This document shows positions 32,217 through 41,268 of a stretch of 64,000 bases of DNA, piece by piece. The first letter of the stretch is position 1. Each line of letters starts with the position of its first letter. The position numbers were made by a program, and so were the translations under genes. The notes below the pieces were generated by a model. It saw nothing but the letters and a program-made list of their open reading frames with translations. It was not told the DNA's origin and did no database searches. The stretch is from Streptomyces sp. NRRL S-87 (GTDB lineage Bacteria > Actinomycetota > Actinomycetes > Streptomycetales > Streptomycetaceae), in NCBI RefSeq assembly GCF_000719335.1, contig NZ_JOGB01000017.1, positions 49,214 to 113,213 of the forward strand. Reading direction: 5' to 3'.

Positions 32217-33140
32217 ATGAGCGAAATGCTGACGACGGCCGTATCGGGTGCGGCGGCGGGCCTGGGCGTGGCCATGCCGGTCGGGGCCATCGGCGTACTG
32301 CTGCTCCAGGAGAGCATGCGGGCCCGACGCCCCGCGATCGCCGCGGCGGCGGCCGTCGCGACGGTCGACCTCGGCTACGCCGCCCTGGCCACGGCCCTCG
32401 GCCCCCTGGTCGCCACCGCCCTGACCCCGGTCGAGGCCTGGGTCCGCCTCGTCGCGTCCCTGATCCTCCTCACCCTCGCCGCCCACGGCCTGTGGCGCTC
32501 GAGACCTTCGACTTCCCGGGCGGGAGACCACATTCCGGCCCCGCTGGCGCTTGCGGGCCACACTCCAGCCCCGCCGGCGCTTGAGGCGCGGGGCCACACT
32601 CCAGCCCCGCCGGCGTTTGAGGCGCGGGGTCCGGGGCGGAGCCCCGGGAAGGCCGGCGCGGAGCGCCCGGCGGGGGTCCGGGGCGCAGCCCAGGGAAACG
32701 GTGAAAGGGCGGGGAGGGGACCGGCCCCGCAGGGCAACGGCCCGCACCCGGCGGACGGCGGCCCCACCCGCACAACACCTGCACCCGCACCCGCACCGGC
32801 ACCGGCATCCGCACCGGCACCCCGCCCGACCAACACCACCCCCACCACCCCCACCCGCACATTCCTCCGCTTCGCCGCCCTCACCGCCGTGAACCCCGCC
32901 ACCGCCCTGTACTTCGCCGCCCTCACCACCGCCCAGGGCCGCACCCTCGCCCACGGCACGACCGGCGCCGTGTTCGTGGCCGCGGCCGGCCTCGCGAGCC
33001 TCGCCTGGCAGCAACTCCTGGTGTTCGCAGGCTCCTTCGCCGGCTCGCGCATCTCGGACACGGCCCGCGCCTGGACGTTCCGAGCCGGCTACGGACTGGT
33101 CGCGCTCTACGCCGTGAAGATCGCCCTGCCCCTCCCGTGA
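32217..33140 (+). CDS. LysE family exporter with an inserted repeat-derived linker
   Basis: The protein has 307 residues, while LysE/RhtB exporters usually have about 200-220. The N-terminal half (residues 1-95) has three membrane helices, with the family feature V-A-M-P-V-G-A-I-G-V-L-L near residue 20. The C-terminal half (about 218-307) has the remaining helices with N-P-A-T-A-L-Y-F. Between them about 115 Pro/Ala/Gly-rich residues interrupt the loop. The first part of that loop is encoded by three copies of the common Streptomyces dispersed repeat (32528-32695). The ends are intact, so the gene may still make a working transporter. Confidence 0.82.
   Translation: MSEMLTTAVSGAAAGLGVAMPVGAIGVLLLQESMRARRPAIAAAAAVATVDLGYAALATALGPLVATALTPVEAWVRLVASLILLTLAAHGLWRSRPSTSRAGDHIPAPLALAGHTPAPPALEARGHTPAPPAFEARGPGRSPGKAGAERPAGVRGAAQGNGERAGRGPAPQGNGPHPADGGPTRTTPAPAPAPAPASAPAPRPTNTTPTTPTRTFLRFAALTAVNPATALYFAALTTAQGRTLAHGTTGAVFVAAAGLASLAWQQLLVFAGSFAGSRISDTARAWTFRAGYGLVALYAVKIALPLP
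32528..32695. repeat. Dispersed Streptomyces GC-rich repeat inside the lysE gene
   Basis: Three head-to-tail copies of a CCACACTCCAGCCCCGCCGG-type unit start at 32528, 32558 and 32594. The last continues with GTTTGAGGCGCGGGGTCCGG and GGAGCCCC, a sequence recognisable as the intergenic repeat scattered through Streptomyces genomes. The insertion keeps the reading frame. Confidence 0.75.
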
Positions 33141-33157
33141 GCCCGTAGGGTACGCGC

Positions 33158-36100
33158 GTGGCCACCCTCTTCCCCGCGCTGGAAGCGCCCTCCGACCGCA
33201 CCGCCGCGCGCAGCGGCGACCGCACCCTCAGCTACCGCGAACTCGCCGCCGCAGCAGGCGGGCTGGCGGCCCGCGTCAAGGACGCCGGACGGGTCGCCCT
33301 GTGGGCCACCCCCACCCTCGAGACCGCTGTCGGGGCGGTCGCCTGCCTCCTGGCGGGCGTACCCGTCGTACCGCTGAACCCGAAGACCGGCCGGCAGGAA
33401 CTCGCGCACATCCTGACCGACAGCACACCCTCGCTCGTACTCGCGGAGAGCGACGCTCGACTCCCGCTCGAACTGGCCGCGCTGCCCCGCATCGACGTGA
33501 CGGCCGACGCCCGGCCCCCCGCGGAACCCCACCCGCACCCGCACCCGCACGCCGACCCCGACATCCCCGACGAGGCCCCGGCCCTCGTCATCTACACCTC
33601 CGGCACGACGGGCCCCCCGAAGGGCGCCGTCCTCCCCCGCCGCGCCGTCGCCGCCACCCTCGACGCGCTCGCCGACGCCTGGGGCTGGACCGCCGCCGAC
33701 ACCGTCGTGCACGCGCTCCCCCTCTTCCACGTCCACGGCCTGGTCCTGGGCACCCTCGGCCCGCTCCGCCACGGCGGCGCCTTCCACCACCTGGGCCGGT
33801 TCTCGGCCGAGGCGGTGGCCCGCGCCCTCGGCGAGCCGGCCGTGCCCGGCGGTACGACGATGCTGTTCGGCGTGCCGACGATGTACCACCGGCTCGCGGA
33901 GGCCGTGGCCGCCGACCCGGCCCTGGCCAAGGCCCTGGCCGGCGCCCGGCTGCTGGTCTCCGGATCCGCCGGGCTGCCGCTCCACGACCACGAGCGGCTC
34001 GCCGCCGCCACCGGCCGCCGCGTCATCGAGCGCTACGGCATGACCGAGACCCTGATGAACACCAGCGTGCGCGCCGACGACACCACCACCGCGCCCGGCA
34101 CGGTCGGCGTCCCGGTGCGCGGCGTGGAGCTCCGCCTGGTCGACGAGTCCGGCGCCGAGATCACGGGCCCGGCGGCGTACGACGGCGAGACGATCGGCGA
34201 GATCCAGGTGCGCGGGGCGAACCTGTTCACGGAGTACCTGAACCGCCCCGGAGCCACGGCCGACGCTCACACGCCGGACGGCTGGTTCCGCACCGGCGAC
34301 ATGGCCACCCGCGACGCGACCGGCCAGGTGCGGATCGTGGGCCGCAAGGCGACCGACCTGATCAAGAGCGGCGGATTCAAGATCGGCGCGGGCGAGATCG
34401 AGAACGCGCTCCTCGACCACCCCGGGGTGCGTGAGGCCGCCGTCACCGGCGAGCCCGATCCCGACCTCGGGGAGCGGATCGTGGCGTGGATCGTGGCCGC
34501 CGACGAGCAGGCGCCGCCCGCCGCCGAGGAACTGGCCGACCACGTCGCCCGCCGACTGGCCCCGCACAAGCGGCCGCGCGAGGTCCGCTTCCTGGCCGCC
34601 CTCCCGCGCAACGACCTCGGCAAGATCATGAAGCGCGCCCTGACCGGCGCCACCGCCGACCGCACCGAACCCACCGCCGCACCCACGCCCGCGCCCACCC
34701 CCACAGCCGCGCCCCGAGCCGAACCCGCCGCAGCCACGGCCGGAGCCGGACCCGATGCGGCACCCGCACACCCCCTCGCCCCCGCACCCCCCACCCGCCT
34801 CACCGCCCGCGAGGCCGTCGCCGCCGTCGCCGACCCCGACAGCTTCGCCGAACTCCCCGTTCCCGCCCGGACCGTACGCCCCGACGGCCCCCTCGCCTGG
34901 CAGGGCTACGACGACGCGCACGCCCGCGCCGCCCGCCGGACCGGCGAGGCCGAGTCCGTCGTGTGCGGCACCGCGCGCGTGCGTGGCCGCGAAGCCGTCC
35001 TGATCTCCTTCGAGTTCGGCTTCCTCGGCGGTTCCCTCGGCGAACGCACCGGCGACCGGCTGGAGGCGGCGTACGCGTACGCGCGCGAGCACCGCCTCCC
35101 GCTGGTCTCCCTGATCGCCACCGGCGGCTCGCGCATGCAGGAGGGCATGCTCGCACTGACCCAACTGCAGCGCGTGGCACGCCAGTCGGCGCTCACCCGG
35201 GCCGCCGGGCTGCCGCAGCTGGCCGTGCTGCGCGATCCGACCACGGGCGGCGGCTGGGCCACGCTCGGCGCCGGTGCCGACGTGGTGCTGGCCCTCCCGG
35301 GCGCCCAGGTCGGCTTCGCCGGCTCCCGGGTCCGCCCCGCCGACGCCGATCCCGCCGCGTACACGGCGGAGGGTCAGTTCGCGGCCGGTCACGTGGACGC
35401 GGTGGTGCCGGCGCCGGAGCTCCCGGAGGTCCTCGGCGGCTGGCTGCACCTGCTGTCCGGCGTACCCGCCGCCGCAGGAACCACAGGGACCGCAGGAACC
35501 GCAGGAACCGCAGGAACCGCAGGAACCCCAGTAACAGCAGGCACCGCAGAAACCACAGAGACCGCACCCGCCCCATCCGCCCCACACCCCGACACGGCGC
35601 CCACCCCCGCCGACGCCCTGCCGGCCGGCCGGGATACGGACGCCCCGGCACCCGTGGCCCCCGCCGAACCCCCGGCCGCCCTGGCCGCCGCCGACCCCGC
35701 GCCCACCGGCTGGGACGCGGTACGGCGGGCCCGCGACCCGCGCCGGCCGCGCGCGGCCGCCTACCTGGACGCGTACTTCGACCTCCGCCTGCCGCTCTCC
35801 GGCGACCGGGCCGGCGGCACCGACCCCGGCATGCTCTGCGGCTTCGGGCTCCGCGGGGGCCGGACCATCGCGTACGCCGCCCAGTGCGGCACCGCCACCC
35901 GCCCCGCCGGCTACCGCACCGCCGCCCGGCTGGTCCGGCTCGCGGACCGGCTCGGCGTCCCGGTGCTGACCCTGGTGGACACGCCGGGGGCCGCGAACGA
36001 CGCCGCCGCGGAGCGGGCCGGCGCGGGGGCCGCCATCGCGGAGACCTTCGCCGCCGTCGCCGACGCGACCGTACCCGTGACGACGCTCGTGGTGGGCGAG

Positions 36101-36322
36101 GGCGGCTCGGGCGGCGCGCTGGCCCTGGCGGCGCCGGACAACACGTGGGTGACGCCCGACAGCTACTTCTCCGTCATCGCCCCCGAGCTGGCGGCGGCCA
36201 TCCTCAAGCGCCCCGCGGACCAGGCCCCCGCCACCGCCGACCAGCTCCGGCTGCGCCCGCAGGACCTGGTGGACCTGGGCGTGGCCCGCGGCATCGTCCG
36301 CCCGGCGGCCGACCGGGGCTGA
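33158..36322 (+). CDS. matB: Malonyl-CoA synthetase (MatB)-carboxyltransferase fusion
   Basis: This single 1054-residue frame joins two enzymes. Residues 1-495 are a MatB-type acyl-CoA synthetase: P-loop Y-T-S-G-T-T-G-P-P-K-G at 146-156, R-Y-G-M-T-E-T-L-M-N-T-S, G-R-K-A-T-D-L-I-K-S-G-G and the C-terminal K-I-M-K-R catalytic Lys. It should make malonyl- or methylmalonyl-CoA from the diacid, ATP and CoA. A Pro/Ala/Thr linker (about 495-545) leads to a carboxyltransferase beta-like half (about 545-770, E-F-G-F-L-G-G-S, A-T-G-G-S-R-M-Q-E-G). A second linker and an alpha-like half follow (about 845-1054, D-T-P-G-A, G-E-G-G-S-G-G-A). In S. coelicolor these are neighbouring separate genes. No zinc ribbon and no biotin domain are present. 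Confidence 0.9.
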   Translation: MATLFPALEAPSDRTAARSGDRTLSYRELAAAAGGLAARVKDAGRVALWATPTLETAVGAVACLLAGVPVVPLNPKTGRQELAHILTDSTPSLVLAESDARLPLELAALPRIDVTADARPPAEPHPHPHPHADPDIPDEAPALVIYTSGTTGPPKGAVLPRRAVAATLDALADAWGWTAADTVVHALPLFHVHGLVLGTLGPLRHGGAFHHLGRFSAEAVARALGEPAVPGGTTMLFGVPTMYHRLAEAVAADPALAKALAGARLLVSGSAGLPLHDHERLAAATGRRVIERYGMTETLMNTSVRADDTTTAPGTVGVPVRGVELRLVDESGAEITGPAAYDGETIGEIQVRGANLFTEYLNRPGATADAHTPDGWFRTGDMATRDATGQVRIVGRKATDLIKSGGFKIGAGEIENALLDHPGVREAAVTGEPDPDLGERIVAWIVAADEQAPPAAEELADHVARRLAPHKRPREVRFLAALPRNDLGKIMKRALTGATADRTEPTAAPTPAPTPTAAPRAEPAAATAGAGPDAAPAHPLAPAPPTRLTAREAVAAVADPDSFAELPVPARTVRPDGPLAWQGYDDAHARAARRTGEAESVVCGTARVRGREAVLISFEFGFLGGSLGERTGDRLEAAYAYAREHRLPLVSLIATGGSRMQEGMLALTQLQRVARQSALTRAAGLPQLAVLRDPTTGGGWATLGAGADVVLALPGAQVGFAGSRVRPADADPAAYTAEGQFAAGHVDAVVPAPELPEVLGGWLHLLSGVPAAAGTTGTAGTAGTAGTAGTPVTAGTAETTETAPAPSAPHPDTAPTPADALPAGRDTDAPAPVAPAEPPAALAAADPAPTGWDAVRRARDPRRPRAAAYLDAYFDLRLPLSGDRAGGTDPGMLCGFGLRGGRTIAYAAQCGTATRPAGYRTAARLVRLADRLGVPVLTLVDTPGAANDAAAERAGAGAAIAETFAAVADATVPVTTLVVGEGGSGGALALAAPDNTWVTPDSYFSVIAPELAAAILKRPADQAPATADQLRLRPQDLVDLGVARGIVRPAADRG
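35474..35527. repeat. 9-bp tandem repeat in the carboxyltransferase linker
   Basis: Six units of GCAGGAACC (one variant ACAGGGACC) are in frame and encode Ala-Gly-Thr repeats in the linker between the two carboxyltransferase halves. Confidence 0.8.
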
Positions 36323-36371
36323 TCGCGGAACCGCGATCCCCCGCCGGACACCGTCCCGCCCCGCACGCGCC

Positions 36372-36406
36372 GAGCGCCCGTACCGCTGATCGCGGTACGG
36401 GCGCTC
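36372..36406. terminator. Strong terminator between the matB fusion and metG
   Basis: GAGCGCCCGTACCGC and GCGGTACGGGCGCTC form a perfect 15-bp stem around the five-base loop TGATC. It is shared by two convergent genes. Confidence 0.9.
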
Positions 36407-36464
36407 AAGCGCTCAAGCCGTCGGCCGGCCCTCAGGCCCCCAAACCCTCAAGCCTCGGAGCGGA

Positions 36465-38186
36465 TCAGCCCTCCGACCCGCCGAACCGGGTGCGGTAGCC
36501 CTCCAGGTCCTCGTCGGCGATCTTCGCGAAGAGCACCGGCGGAACCGTGAACGGCGTGCCCGCCGGCACCGCGTCCAGGGCCTTGGCCTGCTCGGCCGTG
36601 ACCCAGCTCGCGGTGTCGTCCGCCAGCGTGAAGGCACCGCGCATGGCGGCGGCCGTCGCCGGGATGAACGGCTCGGAGACCACCGCGTACAGGTGGATGA
36701 GGTTCATCGCCGTGCGCAGGGTCAGGGCCGCCCCCTCCTGGTCGGTCTTGATCTCCAGCCAGGGGGCCTTCTCCTCCAGGTACGAGTTGCCCGCCGACCA
36801 CAGCGCGCGCAGCGCGGCCGCGGCCTTGCGGAACTGGAGCGCGTCCATGTGCTCCTCGTACTCGGCGAGCAGGCGGGCGATCTCCTCGCCCAGGCGCGCC
36901 TCGGCCTCGCCGGCGGGGTTGCCGGCCGGGACCTCGTCGCCGAACCGCTTGCGGGAGAAGGACAGCACGCGGTTGACGAAGTTGCCCAGCGTGTCGGCGA
37001 GGTCCTTGTTGACCGTGGCGGTGAAGTGCTCCCACGTGAAGGACGAGTCGTCGGACTCGGGGGCGTTGGCGATCAGGAAGTAGCGCCAGTAGTCGGCGGG
37101 AAGGGTCTCCAGCGCCTGGTCGGTGAAGACGCCGCGCTTCTGGGAGGTGGAGAACTTGCCGCCGTAGTACGTCAGCCAGTTGAAGCCCTTGACGACGTCG
37201 ACCTTCTTCCACGGCTCGCGCACGCCCAGCTCGGTGGCCGGGAACATGACGGTGTGGAACGGGACGTTGTCCTTGGCCATGAACTGGGTGTAGCGGACCG
37301 CGTCGTCGGCCTCGTACCACCAGGACTTCCAGTCGCGGGTCTCGCCGTCGGCGGCGGCGTCGGCCCACTCCTTCGTCGCGCCGATGTACTCGATGGGCGC
37401 GTCGAACCAGACGTAGAAGACCTTGCCCTCGGCGGCGAGCTCCGGCCAGGTGTCGGCCGGGACCGGGACGCCCCAGTCGAGGTCGCGGGTGATCGCGCGG
37501 TCGTGCAGGCCCTCGGTCAGCCACTTGCGGGCGATGGAGGAGGACAGCTGCGGCCACTGGTCCTCGTGGCGGGAGACCCACTCCTCGACCTCGTGCTGCA
37601 GCTTGGACTGCAGGAGGAAGAGGTGCTTGGTCTCCCGGACCTCGAGGTCGGTCGACCCGCTGATGGCGCTGCGCGGGTCGATCAGGTCGGTCGGGTCGAG
37701 CACGCGGGTGCAGTTCTCGCACTGGTCGCCGCGGGCCTTGTCGTAGCCGCAGTGGGGGCAGGTGCCCTCGACGTAGCGGTCCGGCAGGAAGCGGCCGTCG
37801 ACCGGCGAGTAGACCTGGCGGATCGCCCGCTCCTCGATGAACCCGTTGGCGTGCAGCTGGCGGGCGAAGTGCTGGGTGATCTCGCGGTTCTGCTGCGAGG
37901 AGCTGCGGCCGAAGTGGTCGAAGGACAGCTCGAAGCCGTCGTAGATCGCCTTCTGGGCGTCGTGCGCCTGCGCGCAGAACTCGGCCACGGACAGGCCGGC
38001 CTCCTTGGCGGCGAGCTCGGCCGGGGTGCCGTGCTCGTCCGTCGCGCAGATGTAGAGGACGTCGTGGCCGGTCTGGCGCAGGTACCGGGCGTACACGTCC
38101 GCCGGGAGCATGGACCCGACCATGTTGCCCAGGTGCTTGATCCCGTTGATGTAGGGAAGCGCGCTGGTTACCAGGTGTCGAGCCAT
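36465..38186 (-). CDS. metG: Methionyl-tRNA synthetase
   Basis: A 573-residue class I synthetase that charges tRNA-Met. The HIGH motif appears as K-H-L-G-N near residue 20. A zinc knuckle follows (C-P-H-C-G-Y...C-E-N-C, about 140-160). The KMSKS loop is K-F-S-T-S-Q near residue 335, and an anticodon-binding helical domain follows. There is no C-terminal EMAP/dimerisation domain, as usual in actinobacteria. The start is ATG 38186, with GGAG nine bases upstream. An in-frame ATG at 38201 would add five residues. No T-box structure was recognised upstream. Confidence 0.96.
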   Translation of the reverse strand: MARHLVTSALPYINGIKHLGNMVGSMLPADVYARYLRQTGHDVLYICATDEHGTPAELAAKEAGLSVAEFCAQAHDAQKAIYDGFELSFDHFGRSSSQQNREITQHFARQLHANGFIEERAIRQVYSPVDGRFLPDRYVEGTCPHCGYDKARGDQCENCTRVLDPTDLIDPRSAISGSTDLEVRETKHLFLLQSKLQHEVEEWVSRHEDQWPQLSSSIARKWLTEGLHDRAITRDLDWGVPVPADTWPELAAEGKVFYVWFDAPIEYIGATKEWADAAADGETRDWKSWWYEADDAVRYTQFMAKDNVPFHTVMFPATELGVREPWKKVDVVKGFNWLTYYGGKFSTSQKRGVFTDQALETLPADYWRYFLIANAPESDDSSFTWEHFTATVNKDLADTLGNFVNRVLSFSRKRFGDEVPAGNPAGEAEARLGEEIARLLAEYEEHMDALQFRKAAAALRALWSAGNSYLEEKAPWLEIKTDQEGAALTLRTAMNLIHLYAVVSEPFIPATAAAMRGAFTLADDTASWVTAEQAKALDAVPAGTPFTVPPVLFAKIADEDLEGYRTRFGGSEG

Positions 38187-38596
38187 CCTTGGATGCTCCA
38201 TTTCGTACGTTCGGCGCCGATGGCGGTGCCACGGCGGGCCAAGTTCGATGAGGCCGCAGCCGGTCTCCCGCCCGTCGCTCACGGTGACGGGCCGGGGACT
38301 GCGGACCGCCGTTCATCGTAGCGAACAGCACCCCCTCCCCCGCGATCCGTTTCCCCCCTCGGACACCGACCCCCTGCACTCTCCACCCGAGCCCCCCGGG
38401 CCGAGCCCCCGACGAGCCCCCGCCCGCGGCCCACGCAACCCCCCGCCCGGGCGCATCCCGCCCCACCACGAGCGCCCCGTGGTCAACAGCCTCCCCCGGA
38501 TCACCGGGTCGGGCCGACCTGCCTGCGCACCGATAACCGACCGCGGCACGACCCGGTCGTCAAAGGGACAGGAACTGCTCATCGGAAGGTCGGAAC
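38187..38596. other. Intergenic region between metG and a small secreted-protein gene
   Basis: This 410-base divergent region is C-rich with runs of CCCCC at about 38330-38480. No ORF with Streptomyces-like codon use, RNA gene or clear riboswitch was found. A GGAAGG ribosome site for the plus-strand gene is at 38584-38589. Confidence 0.5.
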
Positions 38597-39061
38597 ATGA
38601 CCATGCGACGCGTCTTACGCTTCGGAACGGCCCCCGCCGCGGCCTGCGGCCTGACGCTGGCGGGCGCCACGCAGGCCGCCGCCGGCGCCATCGGCTCGAC
38701 GCCTGTACAGAGCTTCGAGTACAGCGTGGGCGGGGCGACGGTGAAGATCCCCACCGGCTGCATGTTCACGCACGCCATCCGGGGCGAGGGCAAGCGGATC
38801 ACGTACCAGAACGCAGGAGTGGACTGCGCCTTCCTGGGGGCGCTGAGCACCGGCTTCTGCAACTGGCGGATCGACTTCACGTACGCCGACACCGAGAACC
38901 GGACGTACCGCACCTCGCGCGGCGCCACGCACAACGAGTGCGAGATCCACCCGATGCGGAACAACGCTCCCCAGACTTTGCCCCGTTACGGAAAGGCCTG
39001 CGCGCACCTGCATGTGAACGGGGTGCGGCGGGTCAGTCAGTGCCACAGCATCACCAGGTGA
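38597..39061 (+). CDS. Small secreted cysteine-containing protein
   Basis: A 154-residue protein with a signal peptide (M-T-M-R-R-V-L-R-F-G..., cleavage near A-T-Q-A-A-A). The mature part of about 125 residues has six Cys (T-G-C-M, V-D-C-A, G-F-C-N-W, N-E-C-E-I, K-A-C-A, S-Q-C-H) that could form three disulfides. Its mixed charge and Y-x-Y-x-N motifs suggest a compact extracellular beta protein. No family is recognised. GGAAGG seven bases before the ATG supports the start. Slightly lower GC than the neighbours is visible. Confidence 0.75.
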   Translation: MTMRRVLRFGTAPAAACGLTLAGATQAAAGAIGSTPVQSFEYSVGGATVKIPTGCMFTHAIRGEGKRITYQNAGVDCAFLGALSTGFCNWRIDFTYADTENRTYRTSRGATHNECEIHPMRNNAPQTLPRYGKACAHLHVNGVRRVSQCHSITR

Positions 39062-39069
39062 GGGGCGGC

Positions 39070-39287
39070 ATGGACGAGCAGGAACCGTCGGTGGCGGCGG
39101 CCGCGCGGGTGCGCCGGGAGGAATCGCGGCCTTCGTCGGCGGTGTAGTAGTCACCCTCGCGTTCTTCGGGTACTGGCCCGGGCTGCCGCACGTCATCGAC
39201 TGGGGGGCCGTCCTCGTGGCGCTGGGGGTGGGGGCGATGGCCCGCTGGTCCTGGCGCGCCTGGGCGTCTCGGCATACGAGCGGCTAG
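39070..39287 (+). pseudogene. Frameshifted small membrane protein gene
   Basis: Starting at ATG 39070 the frame reads M-D-E-Q-E-P-S-V-A-A-A-A-R-V-R-R-E and soon stops at 39145-39147. A second frame, open from before 39100 to TAG 39285-39287 and without its own start, reads G-I-A-A-F-V-G-G-V-V-V-T-L-A-F-F-G-Y-W-P-G-L-P-H, then a second hydrophobic helix and W-S-W-R-A-W. Joined by a frameshift near 39115-39125 they make a plausible protein of about 72 residues with two membrane helices. The total of 218 bases is not a multiple of three. It may be a true pseudogene, programmed shifting or a sequencing error. Confidence 0.6.
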
Positions 39288-39519
39288 CCGTACGACCGGC
39301 CCGGGTCGGCCCGGGTCGGGGCTGCCCCCGCGCCCCCGCTCGGGCGCGCCGCCGTCTGCGACGGCTGACCCCGGCCGGGAGCAGCGCCGACCCGGGCGGC
39401 GTCCAAGGATCCGTCCTGGGCCGGGCCGGTCAGGGGCCGCCTCCGACGGGAAGGCGAGCCCGGACCGGCCCGGTCGGGTCGACGGGCCCGGCCCCGGACA
39501 GGGGCGAACCGGGGCGGAT

Positions 39520-39592
39520 CAAGGAACCCGGAGCAAGGGATCCGGCCCAAGGAATCCGGCCCCAAGGGATCCGGAGCAGGGGAGCCGGATCC
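39520..39592. repeat. Short direct repeats in the gap before the MFS gene
   Basis: Four or five imperfect copies of AAGGGATCCGG/AAGGAATCCGG at about 15-17-base spacing lie in the 318-base gap 39288-39605. Nothing else recognisable is in that gap. Confidence 0.6.
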
Positions 39593-39605
39593 GGGCCCGG
39601 TGGGG

Positions 39606-40913
39606 TCACGGGGTCGGGGTGCGGGAGTCGTAGCGGGCGAAGGCGGGCCAGCGGAGGGCCAGGAGGGCTACGGCGGCGACGCAGGCGAGGCCGCCGCCGG
39701 TGATGGCGAGGGCCGGGGAGGTCAGGTCGGCGACGGTACCGGCGAGGAAGTCGCCGGCCCGCGGGCCGCCCGCGACCACCACGATGAAGACGCCCTGGAG
39801 CCGCCCCCGCATGTCGTCCGGCGTCGCTGTCTGCAGCATCGTCGTGCGGAAGATCATCGATACCGTGTCCGAGGCTCCGGCCAGGGCGAGGAAGAGCAAC
39901 CCGAGCCACAGGTTGCGGGTCAGGCCGAAGACGGCGACCGCCGTCCCCCAGGAGGCCACGGACAGGAGTACCGCCAGCCCGTGCCGGCGGATCCGGCCGA
40001 GCCAGCCCGAGAAGAGCCCGCCCAGCAGCGCCCCCACGGCCGGGGCCGCCACCAGCAGGCCGACCGTCTTCGCGTCGCCGCCGAACCACAGCCCCGCCAC
40101 CGCCGGGAACAGCGCCCGCGGATGGGCGAGCACCATCGCGCACATGTCGGTGAAGAACGTCATGCGGACGTTCGGCGTGGTGGCCAGGAACCTGAACCCG
40201 TCCACCACCGGGGCCCGCCCCCGCTTGCCCTCGTCCCGCTCGGGACGCATCGCCGGCAGCCGCCACATCGCGTACAGCGCGGCGCCGAAGGTGACCACGT
40301 CGATCAGGTACGCCGCCTGGTAGCCCCACAGCCCGACGAAGAACCCGCCCAGCATGGGGCCGACCATCGCGCCGGAGGTGTTGGTCATGGAGGTCAGGGC
40401 GTTGGCGGCGGGCAGGTGCTCGGCCGGCAGCAGCTTGGGGATCATGGCCGAGCGGGCCGGCGAGTTCAGCGCGAAGCAGACGGCCTGGAGGGCCACGACG
40501 GCGTACAGGAACCAGACCCGGTGGTAGCCGGCGAAGGCCGCCGCCGCCAGCGCCACCGACAGCAGGCACGCGCCGACCGAGCTGTAGAGACCGAGCTTGC
40601 GGCGGTCGACGGTGTCCGCGATGGCACCGCCGTACAGGCCGAAGAGGACGAGGGGTACGAGCGAGAACACCCCCACGAGGCCCACCGAGAAGCTGGAGCC
40701 GGTGATGTCGTAGACCTGGAGGGAGATCGCGAGGGCGGTCATGGCCTGACCGAGCCAGGAGATGGTGCTGCCGAACCACAGCCGCCGGTAGTCGGCGGAG
40801 ATCCGCAGCGGGGTCAGGTCCGCGAAGATCCGCCGTTTGGCAGGGGGATCACCGGGGGCCACGCCCTCCCGGTCCGGTTGCTCGTGCTGCGCTTGCGAGG
40901 CTGTTCGGGTCAC
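39606..40913 (-). CDS. MFS exporter
   Basis: A major facilitator protein of about 435 residues with 12 predicted membrane helices. It is of the MFS_3/EntS-like type (Y-R-R-L-W-F-G-S-T-I-S-W-L-G at the start of helix 1, G-G-A-I-A-D-T-V-D-R-R-K in the loop 2-3 signature). It should expel small molecules such as drugs or siderophores in exchange for protons, but no substrate can be assigned. The GTG start at 40913 lies five bases after a TAGCAT -10-like box, so a leaderless mRNA is possible. Longer frames upstream are low-complexity and rejected. Confidence 0.88.
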   Translation of the reverse strand: MTRTASQAQHEQPDREGVAPGDPPAKRRIFADLTPLRISADYRRLWFGSTISWLGQAMTALAISLQVYDITGSSFSVGLVGVFSLVPLVLFGLYGGAIADTVDRRKLGLYSSVGACLLSVALAAAAFAGYHRVWFLYAVVALQAVCFALNSPARSAMIPKLLPAEHLPAANALTSMTNTSGAMVGPMLGGFFVGLWGYQAAYLIDVVTFGAALYAMWRLPAMRPERDEGKRGRAPVVDGFRFLATTPNVRMTFFTDMCAMVLAHPRALFPAVAGLWFGGDAKTVGLLVAAPAVGALLGGLFSGWLGRIRRHGLAVLLSVASWGTAVAVFGLTRNLWLGLLFLALAGASDTVSMIFRTTMLQTATPDDMRGRLQGVFIVVVAGGPRAGDFLAGTVADLTSPALAITGGGLACVAAVALLALRWPAFARYDSRTPTP

Positions 40914-41268
40914 ACGGGATGCTAAATCGTTTCTCGTTGTACCGACCACGGATTTCGTCTGGCGGACACGGCCGGATACCACCGCCCGCCCCCGGATCCC
41001 CGCGGCGCGCGGGACCGGCGGGCGCACGCGGCGGCACGCCGCGGCACGGGGCCGCGCACGGTGGCACGGGGCGGCACGCGGCGCCCCGCGGCCGCACCTG
41101 CCCAGGCACTGCCGGACACCCGTGCCCCGGGCGCCCCACGGGGGCGCCGGGCAGGGGCGAGTACCCGCCACGCCCGGCCCGTTCACCCGCGATTGACCGA
41201 AAGGACGTTCGCCACGCCCCCGCGGGTCGGCCCACCATGAAGGCGACTCGTATGTCCGGGGAGGCGTA

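Noticed and set aside
38187..38596. T-box or other riboswitch upstream of metG
   Set aside because: No T-box core sequence or conserved stem set could be found, and the region is simple C-rich DNA.
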